DNA of 64,000 nucleotides from Cucumis sativus (GCF_000004075.3 NC_026659.2:22028272-22092271), one strand, 5' to 3'. Shown: positions 24,618 through 37,793, counted from the stretch's first letter. Made by a program: numbers and translations. Notes: generated by a model from the sequence alone, not told the origin.

Positions 24618-27600
24618 TCAATCTTCATCTTCATCGTCTTCAGGCATCCCCAGGTCGTCTCCGATTCCTTCAAGAAGTTTATCGACATCCTCTCCTAACT
24701 CGATTAACCTCGCGCTTAATCTGTCCACTCTACTTTGTTCTTGCCCAAGACACACAAGCAAGTCATTCAGTTCAGTCTCACTCTCCTTCTGAGCTTCTTC
24801 CCTTGCTTCTGCCTTTATCGCCTCGATATCAGGGCTAATGGAATGTTCTCCACTCTTCAAAGCTTTTGCCTCTTTTTCTAAATGGTAGTTTGCCTGTTCA
24901 AGACTGTTGTATGCATCCGACAGGCTCTTAAGATCGGATTCCATCTTACTAGCTAAGTTTTTGTAGTAAGATGCATCAGATTCAATTTTCACTTTCTCTT
25001 CCTTGAGAAGTTCCAGCCGTTTAGATGTTTCTTGAAGATCTCTTTGAAGTGTCTCTAATTGGACTCGGTTTGATGGCCCACTTGCTCTCTGCTCACTCGA
25101 GGAGTCGTTCCCTCCAATCTTAGAGAGGTCCTCAGCTAAAGTTGCATTTCGACCAAGAAGGTCCTAGAAATGGAGAATGTAAATGGATCAAAATCAAATT
25201 ATAATTACTAAGGCCTTGTTTGCCTTGTTGGTAATTATTTCGTTTTTTGTTTTTCATCTTTTAAAAATAAGCTTACAAGCTTATAAACACTCATCTCGTC
25301 TCTAATTTCATGCTTCGTCATCTACTTTTTACCAATATATTCAAAAACCAAACCAAAATTTGAATCTTAAAAAGTTAGTTTTCTATAACATTTTTTTGGT
25401 TGGGGTATTTGGCTAAGAATTCAATTCTTCCCTTCCACAAAAATGCAAATCATGTTAAGAAATGGAGAGAAATATGCTTACTTTTAAAAAACCAAAAAAG
25501 AAAAAAGAAATGGTTACCAAACAACTTTATCGTTTCCTATGTTTAAATAATGGTGCAATAGGAAGATAAAATTATATTTTAGTTGTAGACGTCAAATAGA
25601 ATTGAGTCTACACCCAACAATTGGTTCAGGAGGGAGAAAAAGATTCACTCACATCCAAAAAAAGAGCACCAACTTAACTAAAATTTTAGTCCCAAAATTT
25701 GTCCCAAAATTTGACCCAAAAACAGGAGAAAACACAGTAAGCTGGTAGTGCTTCTTCAGTCTACGTAACTAAAGTATTGCTCCTAAAAGTTTGCCAAAAA
25801 CATAGAAAAAAATACTAGCAATATGCTACTTAGTATTCCAGTTTTATTAGCTGTTTAAGGATCAATGGCAAAGAATATAAGCATTGTAGCAAACGATTAC
25901 CTGTATCTCAGTGCATTGCTTCTCTAGAAATGCTTTAAGCCGCTTGATGTACTCACCATCAGTTTCCCCTTTCCTCTGCTCTAGTTCAGCTGGCACCACA
26001 GCCACCTTGCTCTTTGGTTGACTATATATCACAACAATACTCTCTCTAACATCTGCTTCCAATTTCTTAACAGTATTTATAAAATGAGAATCGAAAACAG
26101 ATGAGAGAATGGGAAGCTCCTCATCCTTCTGACTAGAAGGATCGTCCTCATCAACATCTTCAATTTCAGCCATACTAGCAGCTGTAGACCTTGTCAGAAC
26201 TTTCCGCGGTTCTGATGACTTGGAGGCAAAAAGAATGCTCTTCTGCAGCTCATCAAACTTCAGAAAGTATGATGTAAGCCCAACCTTCTGACTTATGGTA
26301 TCAACAATGCTAAAAGCATCCTTCTCATGATCACTTGATTTATTATAGATTACACACTCCCCCAAGATAACTGCTGCCAAACCCCTCATGGAAACAGTTA
26401 CGGATGAATCTGCGACCAACTCAAGCAGATATGTGAGGTGGGGACGTGAATCTAAGAAGCATTGCACTGCACCAGGGCAATCAGCCAACCAAATGATTAG
26501 CAACTTCAATATTATTAGTTGAACATATGAGTTGTTGTTCAAGGCCGACTTCCCATTTCTATTTTTCATAGAAGAGGCAACAGCCAAGTATTTCACCATT
26601 CGATGCATCAGAGGTTCAGGATCCCCCAAGGAAGACATGGGAGCTTCAAGTTTTATTTTCAATACCTGAAACATAGAAAGGGAGAATATGAAAATTAAGT
26701 TACCCAAGATACTTTTCACTCATGCAAGATAGTTTTTTCTTCTTTCTTGTCTACAAAAAAGAAATATGGGAAACAAAGAAAAAGATGGTCGTGCATGCAA
26801 GATTAGTAACAAATTAAAAAAACCAATGTTTTACTGTGAAGAGTAAACATTAGAATGAAATCTATTTCGATACATACCCTTTCCTTGCACTGATTGTTGT
26901 TCTTAATCACATGAGAAAGAACACTGGCAGCTCTGCAACATGTCTGCGATCGTATAAGCCAGATTGTCATTATAGAATTCATGATACTTGTCCCTCCAGG
27001 GACATTTGACAGCTAATGATACTTAGTGGTGCAGACAGTCAAACCACATCATATACTTCAACAGTTCCTTCATATTAAAACATAAATTACCTCGAGATCA
27101 CCATTGTTTTCACTCAAAGTAAGACTACGCAACAGCATGCTGCAAGAAAAAATTATCAGATATTATCATTAACCAAATAGAAGAATTTGTGAGTTAACAT
27201 TTTTAAACTACAAGTTTATGGAATCTCAATCCATGTTCTACATTAGCAACCAAAAAAGGGTGCATTTAAAAAAGCATGAAAAGAACAGTGCAGGATGGAT
27301 TTGTGAATAGACCTTCCAAATGACATGTTCACATCCTCCTCAAGTGGTGCATACATCATGGACTGTGGTTGAGGAATTAAAGTGGATGCCAACATTGTTT
27401 GTCCGTCAGAATTTTTCTGATTCAGAAAACATGTTTGAAAAAGCAACACAATTGAATTTGAAATTTAACTATTAAAAATAAATAGATTAAATGGATGAAG
27501 GTCCTTAATATGTTTGTGAAAAAAAAATGTAGTGAGTTGAAGGCATAAACAACCTCACAAAAGCACTTAAAAACATAATCGGCAGCAAAGAACTCTTGGG

Positions 27601-30600
27601 TACTTGATGTCCGCAAAATGATTCTAAGAATTGAATTCAGGGCAGGTTCTTGCACATTGTCCCCAAGGCGTTTAGTTGCAATAGCATCAATATTTCTGGG
27701 ATGCTCAGAGATCAGATTGCCAATGCATTGTAGTGCCTAACAATAATGCAAGAAAAAGTACATTTTGAATGTATTAGCAGGTATCCATTCATAATCAGGG
27801 GTAGCTAAATGCAAACAAACTAAAAGAAAATGGGACCATCTAAGACATTGACTAGGTAAAGTAAAAGGGGAAAAAAATATGCACATACATATCTATACAC
27901 CTTAGGTCGCATGCCCCAGCTTATGCAAGTCTTAGTTAATCCCACAACTACAGCTTTGAATTTAATATCTCAAAGTTACTCTAGTTTAACATGTGTCGTC
28001 ATGTTCCATACATCAGTAAGTGGACATAGTATGGTTATTGAATTGACATCACTTTGATACTTAACAAGGTAACAGATCCTCTGTCACATAACCATTATCA
28101 AAACTGTGACCAGCCCACACACACACCAAAGCAGTAAACAACAGTGCTATGATTATGAAGGGCCCCAAATTACTAGTGTATGTGCGTAAGCGTGCGGAGA
28201 GGGTGCGGAAGGGGGTGGGAGAGGGGGTGGTAATACGTGTGAGAGAAATATAAAGATTGTGGAGACTATTGTTAGTTAAAGGGGCTTGGGTGTGAGGTAT
28301 GGAAACGGTTTGAGCAATGGAGGAAGATTATCTTTTTGCCAAAATACTTCGTAATTGTTTTCTGTATGAGATCTTGGAGAGGAATTGGAGCTCTCGGATT
28401 CTCCCTGTACTTGTTGATAAATAAATTAAGGCTAAGGCCTATCAGATTCAATATAGTTGAATCAGTAATGTATCGAAGGACTGGCAACAGTAAAATTTCA
28501 TCTCAGAACTTAAGGACACACAAATGTGAACTTATAGAACAGATCTTGTTCATCATCTAGTTATATGCTAGCGCATATTTGTAGGCACAAAAGCTTTGGG
28601 AAACTATAACTACACAAAAATATAAATATCCAAATCCCAAACAAATATCAAACAGATCTCATCATAAATATTTACTGTCATATGATATCGATAATGTACA
28701 TGAGATGATACCAGTTGACCAGCAAGAATGGATACAAACAGGAATTATAAAAGTGACAAGAAATAAGACATAGCTCATCTAGCTCAAGTTCATGAAAGAG
28801 AGAATTTGTCCGGCTTCAGCCCTTAGTTCATGAAAATGATTGAATTTTTTTTTTTTTTGTTTTTTTTTTTTTTGTTTTTTTTTTGCAAAACTGCACTACA
28901 ATGATTATCCCCTAAAAATAAATATTGACACCTGAAAAGTTTATTAGAAGTGAAATAAATTATTTCCTGTGAAATTACTCTTAGATTTTAATAATTAGAA
29001 CTTAGAACTATAGTAATCAGTATCTTTGGGGTAAGAAACCAAAGGAGCTTCAAGAATATACATTATTCAAACTTCTGGACATGTTTCAGTCCATCAAAAT
29101 AAGTTCATAAGATGACAGTGTTTGTGTTTGTACGTGACTGATAATAGTAAGCTTAGCTTACATACCGCACAACGCACTGGAACAGGAGCCCACTGGCTTT
29201 CAACACCTAACAATAGAAGATAATCCAAAACCTTTTTCTGTGCAATGGCAAAGACAAAATTTTCGTCAGAGAACCCAGTCTTTCAATTTAAGAAAACATA
29301 GTAACTGTTTTCTATTGCAGACCTGAACCAAAGTCGTTTTATTAGTCAGCTTATTTCCATCTTTTCCCGGATCAACTTTGGGGTCTCCCATTATCAGTAA
29401 ATTTATAGTTTCCAATGCGCTGAGTAGATTTACTGTCTACTGGCAAGATGTTCACAGAAAAAGGCACCGGTAAGACTTCTTTAACATGATATTAAACATG
29501 CCTTCATGTGATGTACAATTGCACAACTATCTAACCTTTTGTTGTGTGAAACTGTAGTTACCTCCTCTTGACCTCAGAATTGATATTAATGGATCAAGTC
29601 CCATAGTCTCCCTCAGCAATACCTGAGTACAGCGTTCTAAAGCCTTTAAAAAAACTAAGACACAGAAGGCAAGGTATTAACAGATAAAAATAGATAGAAG
29701 CCGCTCACCTGATTTGATGCATTTTTTCTAAGAAGGTTGTTCAACAATTCTAGGCAATCCTGTTTAAGAATTACCCATTAAAACCATAACGAACTCAATA
29801 TATTTCCATCAGCAGGATATTATTGGAAATCAAAAGGCTCAAACACATCAGCAAACATAATTGAAAACTTTGATCTGAGGAAATGAGCAGATGAGTAATC
29901 TAAATTGTGTCTAGGATATTAACTTCTCATAGACCAACTAATGAGAAAGAGGACCAACCAGTGTCTATAAATTAAATTTCCTATAAATTTAAAATGTAAA
30001 AATACAAATTATGACAAATGTTTGCCAGATTGAATAGCATGTGAGATTTGGAACACTGCAAGGAGAGATAGAAAAAAAAACCATGGGTTCTTTAATTTTC
30101 ATTACCAATTTTTATTTTATCCAAGATGGTTTAAAATAGCAACGTTTACACAAATTTCAACTTAATTTCCAAAAAGAAGCAATAAAATAAAATAATTATT
30201 TTCTAGCAGAAATCAGGTCCTCGTAGGAACAGAAGTTTCAATCTATCATTTCCAAGTGTAAGAAAGGTCATGAACTTTTAGAGGAAAAGGGGAAAAGAAA
30301 AAGGTACCACATTCGAAAATGATAAAAATCTCACAAGTGAACTCAGAACAGTAAAACACACATGTGGCATAAATTAAGAAATGAAGTTTTCAATCATGAC
30401 CTACCTGCACAACAACACCACCATCAGAACCTCCTTCCTCTTTGATGATGCTAAACACCTTCTCAAATGCACCTTCAAATACCACAATTTTTTGAATTTC
30501 CTAAAATTGAATAGTTTTATCAGAGAAGGCCAAGTCACCTTTCAAAACCATCATTGGTACAACATGAATTTTAAACCATCATATATGAGAAAGAGATTTA

Positions 30601-33600
30601 AGGGGAGAGTCCACTGATTTACTCCTGTATTACTTAGTCTAAACTAGCTATGCGTTGTATTTAAACTAGCTAAACTAGCTATTTAGTCTAAACTAGCTAA
30701 ACTCCTGTGTTACTTAGTCTAAACTAGCTATTCTTTTTAAATTTAACTACCCATTGCCGTTGTATGTTATTACTTATTACTATCGTTACTCTCTTAAACA
30801 AAACAATTATTATTATTCATCATTATTATATACTACATTTGAAGTATTTTAAAATAAGGTAAACTAAATTGCTACAACAAGTTTGTCATCTTTTAATTAA
30901 AATGTAGTATAATGAATTTAGAGATTCAAGGGAAGAAATTATTGATTTTCTTTCCAGCACTCCTGCATTATTTAGTCTAGAATAGCCATTCTTTTTAAAT
31001 TTAACTACCAATTTCTGTGACAAGTTATTACTATTATTGTTCTTTTAAATACAGTTATTATTATAAAATCCATTTAAGTATTTCAAACAAGGTGTACTAA
31101 ATTACAACGGCAAGTTTGTCGTTTTTAATTAAAAGTGTAGAATTGTGAATTTAAAAGGTTATTCTTACATAAAATGATATTAAAACAATGTTTGTCGAAA
31201 ATAATATGTTATTCAATGGCTAGTAGTTTATTGTTGATTAACTAAATAATTTAACATAAGTCCAAAATATTGTTCTATGGAGTCGGTGCTTTAGTTCATT
31301 TGGGATGGCATGGGTGATGCGTAAAAAGGAACGTCCCTCTTTGATTGAGGAGATTTAATGTACTCTCCATTTTAGTTACAAGAGGGGCATGGTATTATGG
31401 TAGGCATGTTGCTTTGCAGTTAATAGGCATGTTGCTTTGCAGTTTTGTGAGTGGTGGGACTTGTGAGGAATAGCAGGCTCTTCAGTGGATTGAGAGATCT
31501 TTACAAGATGTTTGGGAGGTAGTGAGGTTTAATATTTCTTTGGGGCTTCAACGAATCAATTTATTGGTAATTGTTAGTTAGTTCTATTCTTTTGGATTGA
31601 AATCATTTCTGAAATGTGATGGTGGATTGATAGATGGATGATTGAAGGTCTTAATATTAGAGGTTACAGCCCTAAAGGAAACATCTTATGGAAATGTGCG
31701 TCGCGTTCCCTTTTGTGGAGCATTTGGAAACAAAGGAATAGCAGAATTTTTGAAGATAGATTTAATTCTTTTGATTCTTTTTGGACTGTGGTTCAACACA
31801 CAGCCTCTTGGTGGAGTACGAATTACACCAAACACTTTTGTAATTATAGCCTTTCTATGATTTTCAACAATTGGAAGGCCATTATGTCCTAGCTCTTTAG
31901 CTTCTTCCGGGGAGGGCCCTCTTGTCCCTCGCCCTTAGGATGTTCTGTTTTGTTATATGAATATACTTGTCTCTTATCAAAAAAAAAGAAATGTGATGGT
32001 GGATTCCTTTTATGGACTGGTTTTCTTGCATGCCCTTTTATATTCTTTCATTCATATTTCTTAATGAAAGCCTGATATCTTAGTAAGAAAGTGCTATTAG
32101 GAAAATAAATTCAACTCTGTGATAGCTAAAATGAAGCTTAACTAGCATAGTGCATGTGCTAACAAACTCGAAGTCAAGGGTTCATTTTTCTCACCCGACA
32201 GTTGTCAACAAAGAAAAAAAATCTAACTTTGTAATAAAGTTCACATAAGACTGTGCTACTAACGGCTAAATAAAATTATAGAAAACCAAATGCTTATTAT
32301 TGATGATATATAATTAAATTTGCCCTTAACCACCAGCTTAAGCTTTCGGATGAATTGGTGGTTTAATATGGTATCAGAGCAGGTGGTCCAAGGAGATCCT
32401 GTTTTCAAGCATTGTCATTTTCTCTCTGATTAAAATTGATTTCCACTTGTTGGACCTTTCAAATATTCCAAACCCACAAGTGAAGGGAAGTGTTGGTGAT
32501 ACCATGATATATAATTAAATTTGCCCTCAACCACCAGCTTAAGCTTTTGGATGAATTGGTGGTTTAATCCTTATAATTTTTTATATTTCAATGCAAACAT
32601 AATTACGATCAATATAACTGAGAAAAGATCAAACCTCAGCTTCACGAGTCAAGTAAGTAAGCAACAGTAGAGCCTCATTTCGTATAACCTAAAAGGCAAA
32701 CAATAAATATTTTAATGAATAATTCTAATATAAGCAATATCTTTTTTGTTGTAACTCTAGATGTGACACAGTTCAATAGAGAGGAAATTAGACAAAAACT
32801 ATTATCCTTATGAATACAAGTAGCAAAAGAGTGTGTGTCGACTGGTAAAAAATATATGCTTCCAAACAGTCTAACACCTTTTAACTTTTCTTCTAATGGA
32901 AGAGTACAAGTCCTCACACTCTAGATACTCTTTTAAATCCACGAGTATGCCAACCAACTTATTTGCATTTCACCTAATCTCACAGCACACTACAATATTT
33001 GGTTATCCAGAAACTTGTAGGTTTTTTAATATCCAGAAAGGTCCACAAGATTTGAATTTGTCCACTAAAATTCATGCACTTTTTTACTTTCCCAACAATC
33101 ATTAAGACAGCCCATAGTCGTGCTAACACCATATGTTATCCCTATTTACAATTGTGCCTCCATTGTTTTGATTTTAAAAAATAATTCTTAAATCAAGAGC
33201 CAATTTAACATTGTTTTTCTGTGCTGCTATAATTTGTGCATTAATGATAAATTTGTTCAATCTAATACAGTGTCAATGTTCTAAATATAAGTTACGTTAG
33301 AAAGTAAGGCCTTGTTGCATGTTGAAAGCCCAAGGGTATTTATGTAAATTATCCTAACCTATTTTTTTTCTTTTTATTTAAAGCTTCTGCTGTCTATTAA
33401 TTCTTCCCTATCATATTTTTTCATTCATGAGAAAATAACAAGAAAAGTTCTATCATGGTTTTTCTTCATGTACTAGGGTTTCCACGTAACTCGGTGTTAT
33501 TTCTTTTTGTCGGTGTTATTTCTTTTTGTCACTTTTAATATGGTATCAAAGCAAGATAAGGACAAAACCCTAGACATGAATCTTAATGGAACCCTAATAG

Positions 33601-36600
33601 AGAAGAACCTCACTGCCAGCAAGACAGCAGCCGGTGCCTGCACCGCTGTCCAAGCCATCGTCGACACTGAGATCACCACTGCTACGGACCAACTATTCCA
33701 CTGCCGGCCAGGATGATTCTTCAACCGCAAGTCCCGCCAAGTAGGTTCTTCAACCAGCCACATGCACCGCCAAGCACCGTATGCACCCAGTCTCTCCAAA
33801 CCCTAGTGAACCAGCCGTCAACTTCACCCGTCTTGCCTCCTTCAATGTCGCTGCAAACCCTAGGCCAGCCAACCCTACTGCCACCACAAGCCCTAGGCCA
33901 GCCAAACCAAACCTTTCATCACCACTGTCCAACCTAAAATTATACCCTACCAGAAACTCTATCCAACTGTCATCCTGATATCAATAACCTCCATGCTCCA
34001 GTCAGAAATTGAAGTTGGTGAGTCCTCAGGCCAATCCAAACCAAATGTGTGGGATACCACCCAACAACAATTGGCTATGTTTCGACATCAACTTGCAGCA
34101 TTTGAGGCAACTTTTGGAGCTTTTACATACACACCCAGTCTTATCATTCCTACAACCTTGTCGATGTATTCTAAGAATCCGGTAACTTTGTTCTCTAATT
34201 TGTCTTCTACTTATGTGTCTAGAACAGTCTGCAGGAGTCTTTACAAGGGAGAAGCTTAATGGCTAAAACTATTTTTCTTGGTCTCATTTCGTTAAAATGA
34301 TTCTTGAGGGGCGTTACAAATTTGACTTTCTAACAAGCGTAGTACCATGTCCTCAACAGTATGAAGCCACAAATTGGCAAACCATTATTACTTACTGCTG
34401 CTGCTTAGCCGACTCTGATCCAAGATTTTGAATCATTGCGAGATCAAGGTATGACTGAATCTAGTAGATATGGGTGAACAGGGTAGTGTTTATAAGATTA
34501 AAAGGGACGGTGTCGATGAAGTTGTGTCGGAAACTGAAATTGATGAGACCAAACAAGATCATTCAAGTAATCTTAATGAGTATGATCTATCTTGACATCC
34601 TATTGCACGGAGCAAAGGTACCAAATCCCGCACAAAGCACTCCATTTGTAACTGTGTGTTTTACAAGAACCTATCACCTCAATTCAAAGGCTACAGCTAG
34701 TCTTGAGTCTACCACTGTACCTAAGAATATTCATCTTGCCTTAGAGTGTCCTAAGTGGAAAGTTGTAGTCATGGAAGAAATGAGAACCCTTGAGAAGAAC
34801 AAGACTTGGGAACTTTGTGCCCTTCCTATGGGGCATAAAACTATAGGATGTAATTAAGTGTTTACCCTCAAATACAAAGCAGATGGAATTCTTGACAGAC
34901 ACAAGCCCAAGTTAGTTGCAAAAGGATTTACTCAGACTTATGGGGTCGACTACCTTGAGACTTTTTCTTTTGTTGCAAAGTTAAATACCATTAGAGTCCT
35001 TTTGTTTGTTGCATTAAATAGAGATTGGCCTTTGTATCAGCTAGACGTTAAGAATGCATTCTTATATAGAGATATGGAGGAAAAAGTCTATATGAGTCCC
35101 CAGCTATGAATCCTAGTTTAACCATCAAGTGTACAAGCTTCAAAAATTCTTGTATGGACTAAAACAAACAACAAGGGCATGGTTTGACATGTTTACCACT
35201 TTTGTTAAGTCCCAAGGGTATTACAGACAGTGACACTCTGACCACACTCTGTTTACGAAGGTATCTAAGTCTGGGAAGATTGTTGTATTGATCGTCTATG
35301 TTGATGATATTGTAAAATCTGGGGATGACACTGTTGAAATTGTCCAATTGAAATAAGGATGAGAGATGAATTTGAGATTAAAGACTTGGAGAATCTTAAG
35401 TACTTCCTTGGGATGGAGGTAACCACATCAAAAGAAGGTATCTTTGTATCCCAAAGAAAGTATACTCTTGACTTGTTGAAGGAAACATGTATGATAGGAT
35501 GCAGACCTGTTGATATCTCAATTGTGTTGAATGCTAAACTGGGAATTTTGTTGATAAAGTTCCAGTTGACAAAGAAAAATATTAGTCCCTGGTAGGAAAT
35601 TGATTTACTTAATCTCACACTCGACCAAATGTCTCCTATGCAGTAAGTATTATTAGTCAATTTACGCAAGCTCCTTACAAGAAACATATGGTGGTAATTA
35701 ACCAAATTCTTAGGTATTTGAAAATAACTCTGAGTAAAGGGTTGATGTTCCGAAAGACTGACAGAAGGTGTACTAAGGCCTATACTGATTCAAATTGGGC
35801 AGAGTCTGTTGCTGCCAAAAACAGTGGTGAAGCTGAATACAAGGCTATGAGTATGGGGATATGTGAGGAAATTTGGCTACAAAAGGTTTTAATTGATCTT
35901 CATTAGAACTATGAGGTGCCTCTGAAATTATTATGTGATAATAAAGCCGCTATTAGCATCGCCAATAACCCAATCCAACATGATAGAACTAAACATGTGG
36001 AAATTGATAGACAATTTATTAAAGAAAGACTGGACAATGATAGCATATGCATTCTTTACATTCCCTCAAATCTTTGCTGATATTCTCACCAAAGGGCTTC
36101 TCAGACCTAGTTTCAAGTCTCATACGAGGTTTTATTGACATTTACGCCATAACTTGAGGGAGAGTATCAGAAAGTAAGAGCTTGTTGTATGTTGAAAGCC
36201 CAAGGGTACTATATTTATGTGAATTATCATACCCTATTTTTCTTTCGTTTTTGTTAAGGCTCGTGTTGCCTATTAATTATTTTCCCTTGTATTTTTTCAC
36301 TCATAAGAAAATAATAAGAAAAGGTCTATCGTGGTTTTTCTCCCTGCACTAGGGTTTCCATGTAACTCAATGTCATTTCTTATGTACATTCACCAAGAAA
36401 CAATTTGGGAGGTAGCCAAAGTATACCTCACGATCCATAAGCATATCCATAAGTCTAGTTATACCACGAGGAATGCTGAGAATTGCTTCCTGCAACCTTA
36501 TGGGGAAAATCAGCAATTCAACTAATGAGAATAGTAAAAGATACAGAAATAGAAACAAAATAAATAAACAAACTGAGAAAATAAATATACCTCGTGGGAG

Positions 36601-37793
36601 AACTTGTAAGAAGAGCTGTCAACAGTTGAAGAGTATAATATCGAACATAAAAATCCTCTTCTGACTGAAAAGCACAAAAGAAAGACAAAGAAGGGAGGAG
36701 AAATGTGATCAGATATAGAACTGAGTTACGCAAATGCATGCCCCAAAACCTATAAATATTTAAAATATATTTAAACATAAGAGGAATAACTGACCAAAAG
36801 ACTCAAAAGAAGAGAGATGCTGTCCGATTCCCTCGAAAGCAGATCAGAGTTCATCAGAGCTGGTTGGACTTCATCCCTGGACCCTTTTGCATGATCCAGA
36901 GGAGTTAATGCACTTACAAGAGTTTCAAGAGCCCCTCGAACCTGAACTCAAGTGGAGAAACATATTACTATACATACTAAAAAATGTTAAAATGAGTTTT
37001 CTTTTTCCAGGGTATTCCCACAGCTGGTAAAGTTGAACTAAAACTAATAATGAATAATACCATCAACTAAAAATCTCTCCGCCTAAAAACAAACCTAGAC
37101 TTACAATATATAATATTATCGTTAATTTTTGCTCCGAAATAAGTAGACTCCTAAAGCAAGATTGAATTCCTCAATAAAAGGGAAACAAAAAACAGATAGA
37201 CTACAACCATTTCAACATCATCTCGTTCCTCCTTCAAAACACTCATGAGCACAGGAAATCCTGCAAAACCAAGTCAAACATACATTTTTATTTCTAAATT
37301 TCATAGAATTCATATAACTAAAGTTAGATTGACAAGCAAAGCACACACCCATAGCACCAAAAGCTAGCTGGGCAGCACGACTTTCTGCTACAACAGACTG
37401 AAGTTCTACCATAGCAGCTCTCCTGTCCTCCGCAATCTGGCCATTGCTAATGCGATCCAATACACGTTCAACATAGCTATGGAAATAGGCCACACGATTA
37501 AGCATAATATTTATATATATATATGGGCAAGAGTATGCCATACAATTTATCCATCTCCGTGTTTACGAGGACACAACATCTACTTACCTATCTTCATTGG
37601 CTGCAGAATTCTCATTGCCAAAAACAAGCCCAACCACACCCTGCAAGAAACTCACAGATAAACAAAACAATGCTAAAAATTGTATAATCAACTACAAACA
37701 AGCATCACATTACTATTCAAAATCTCATAATCCATGAATATTCGGGTGCAGAGAAGAGAGAGAGATCACCTTATAACCAGAAACCAAATCCAT
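24618..37793 (-). CDS. GC6: Golgin candidate 6, p115/Uso1-type vesicle tether
   Basis: Nineteen exons on the minus strand: 37770-37793, 37588-37640, 37349-37476, 37208-37260, 36795-36941, 36591-36664, 36427-36496, 32635-32688, 30405-30500, 29709-29759, 29536-29622, 29323-29436, 29166-29237, 27554-27736, 27313-27416, 27091-27139, 26878-26943, 25901-26665 and 24618-25163. They give 911 aa with all phases closing; Arabidopsis GC6 is about 914 aa in memory. The first 700 or so residues are the armadillo-like Uso1/p115 head (e.g. [50 protein letters not shown]). The last exon encodes a coiled coil (about 735-885) and an acidic tail ending PEDDEDED. The protein should tether ER-derived COPII vesicles at the cis-Golgi (family knowledge). 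Two introns are swollen by transposons: 32689-36426 holds a copia element, and 30501-32634 holds a LINE fragment and a SMART-type element. The coding frame is nevertheless intact. Confidence 0.96.
28201..28228 (+). other. G-quadruplex-type motif in a GC6 intron
   Basis: Four runs of at least three G with loops of 7, 1 and 3 bases: GGG-TGCGGAA-GGGGG-T-GGG-AGA-GGGGG. It is an isolated G-rich island in an AT-rich intron. The gene is on the minus strand, so the pre-mRNA carries the C-rich complement. Confidence 0.7.
28845..28884. repeat. Poly-T tract interrupted by G
   Basis: A run of about 40 bases of T broken only by single Gs, in a GC6 intron. It may be the poly-A end of an old minus-strand retroinsertion, but no adjacent element was recognised. 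Confidence 0.7.
30621..31190. repeat. Diverged direct duplication (about 258 bp) with CTAAACTAGCTA repeats
   Basis: A block beginning ACTCCTGTGTTACTTAGTCT at 30701 is repeated in diverged form from 30959 (ACTCCTGCATTATTTAGTCT). The following stretch with TTCTTTTTAAATTTAACTAC and a later CAAGTTTGTC..TTTTAATTAAAA is shared. A short third start lies at 30621. Between 30640 and 30730 the motif CTAAACTAGCTA recurs several times. It sits in the GC6 intron 30501-32634. Confidence 0.75.
31265..31990 (+). mobile_element. LINE 3'-terminal fragment in a GC6 intron
   Basis: The plus frame at 31638-31892 reads [20 protein letters not shown], then NSRIF and ..FNNWKAIMS. This is the end of a LINE reverse-transcriptase ORF (zf-RVT type). 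A tail follows, ending in TTGTCTCTTATC then a run of A at about 31980-31987. The region 31265-31630 upstream is a more broken part of the same ORF and includes a partial duplication of GGCATGTTGCTTTGCAGTT. The orientation is antisense to GC6. Confidence 0.75.
32304..32567 (+). mobile_element. SMART/TRIM-type miniature LTR element
   Basis: Two 63-bp direct repeats (32304-32366 and 32505-32567) differ at only two positions. Just inside the left copy is TGGTATCAGAGC (32369-32380), the standard primer-binding site complementary to initiator Met tRNA. Just before the right copy is a purine-rich AAGTGAAGGGAAGTG tract. The whole element is about 264 bp and has no coding capacity, which fits small non-autonomous LTR retrotransposons. 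Confidence 0.8.
33295..36389 (+). mobile_element. Decayed Ty1/copia LTR retrotransposon in GC6 intron
   Basis: The 5' LTR is about 33295-33531 and the 3' LTR about 36165-36389. They align over most of their length with many differences and some indels, including a 19-bp duplication near the 5' LTR end. The primer-binding site is TGGTATCAAAGC at 33545-33556 within a base or so, and a purine tract (GAGGGAGAG) precedes the 3' LTR. It lies antisense to GC6 and ends about 37 bp from the exon ending at 36427. LTR edges are judged by alignment; a clean 5-bp target duplication was not seen. Confidence 0.85.
33990..36138 (+). pseudogene. Remnant copia gag-pol
   Basis: Pieces in several frames with stops. 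They comprise a gag-like stretch (about 33990-34450, [13 protein letters not shown]), the reverse transcriptase (about 34730-35600) with [20 protein letters not shown] and the catalytic-Asp region [14 protein letters not shown] near 35296-35310, and the RNase H end (about 35690-36130, AYTDSNWAE). A TAA replaces the usual Trp codon at 34855-34857, and further stops and shifts follow. Protease and integrase cannot be recognised. The internal region is about 2.6 kb, roughly half of a complete copia element. It cannot make a working polyprotein. Confidence 0.85.

Noticed and set aside
28272..28560. Opposed frames around 28.3-28.5 kb as an intronic gene
   Set aside because: They lie within a GC6 intron, overlap antisense to each other and have no recognisable domain. 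The patch may be transposon-derived but I could not name a family.
31638..31892. 84-residue Trp-rich frame as a novel gene
   Set aside because: It matches the known tail of plant LINE ORFs and is followed by a LINE-like 3' end.
33497..33932. Pro/Thr/Ala-rich frames near 33.5-33.98 kb as a host gene
   Set aside because: They lie between the LTR primer site and gag of the copia element, overlap in several frames and have no splice support; they are element leader DNA.
33990..36138. Copia reading frames as an active retroelement
   Set aside because: In-frame stops, frame shifts, a stop in place of a conserved Trp codon and loss of protease and integrase rule out an intact polyprotein.
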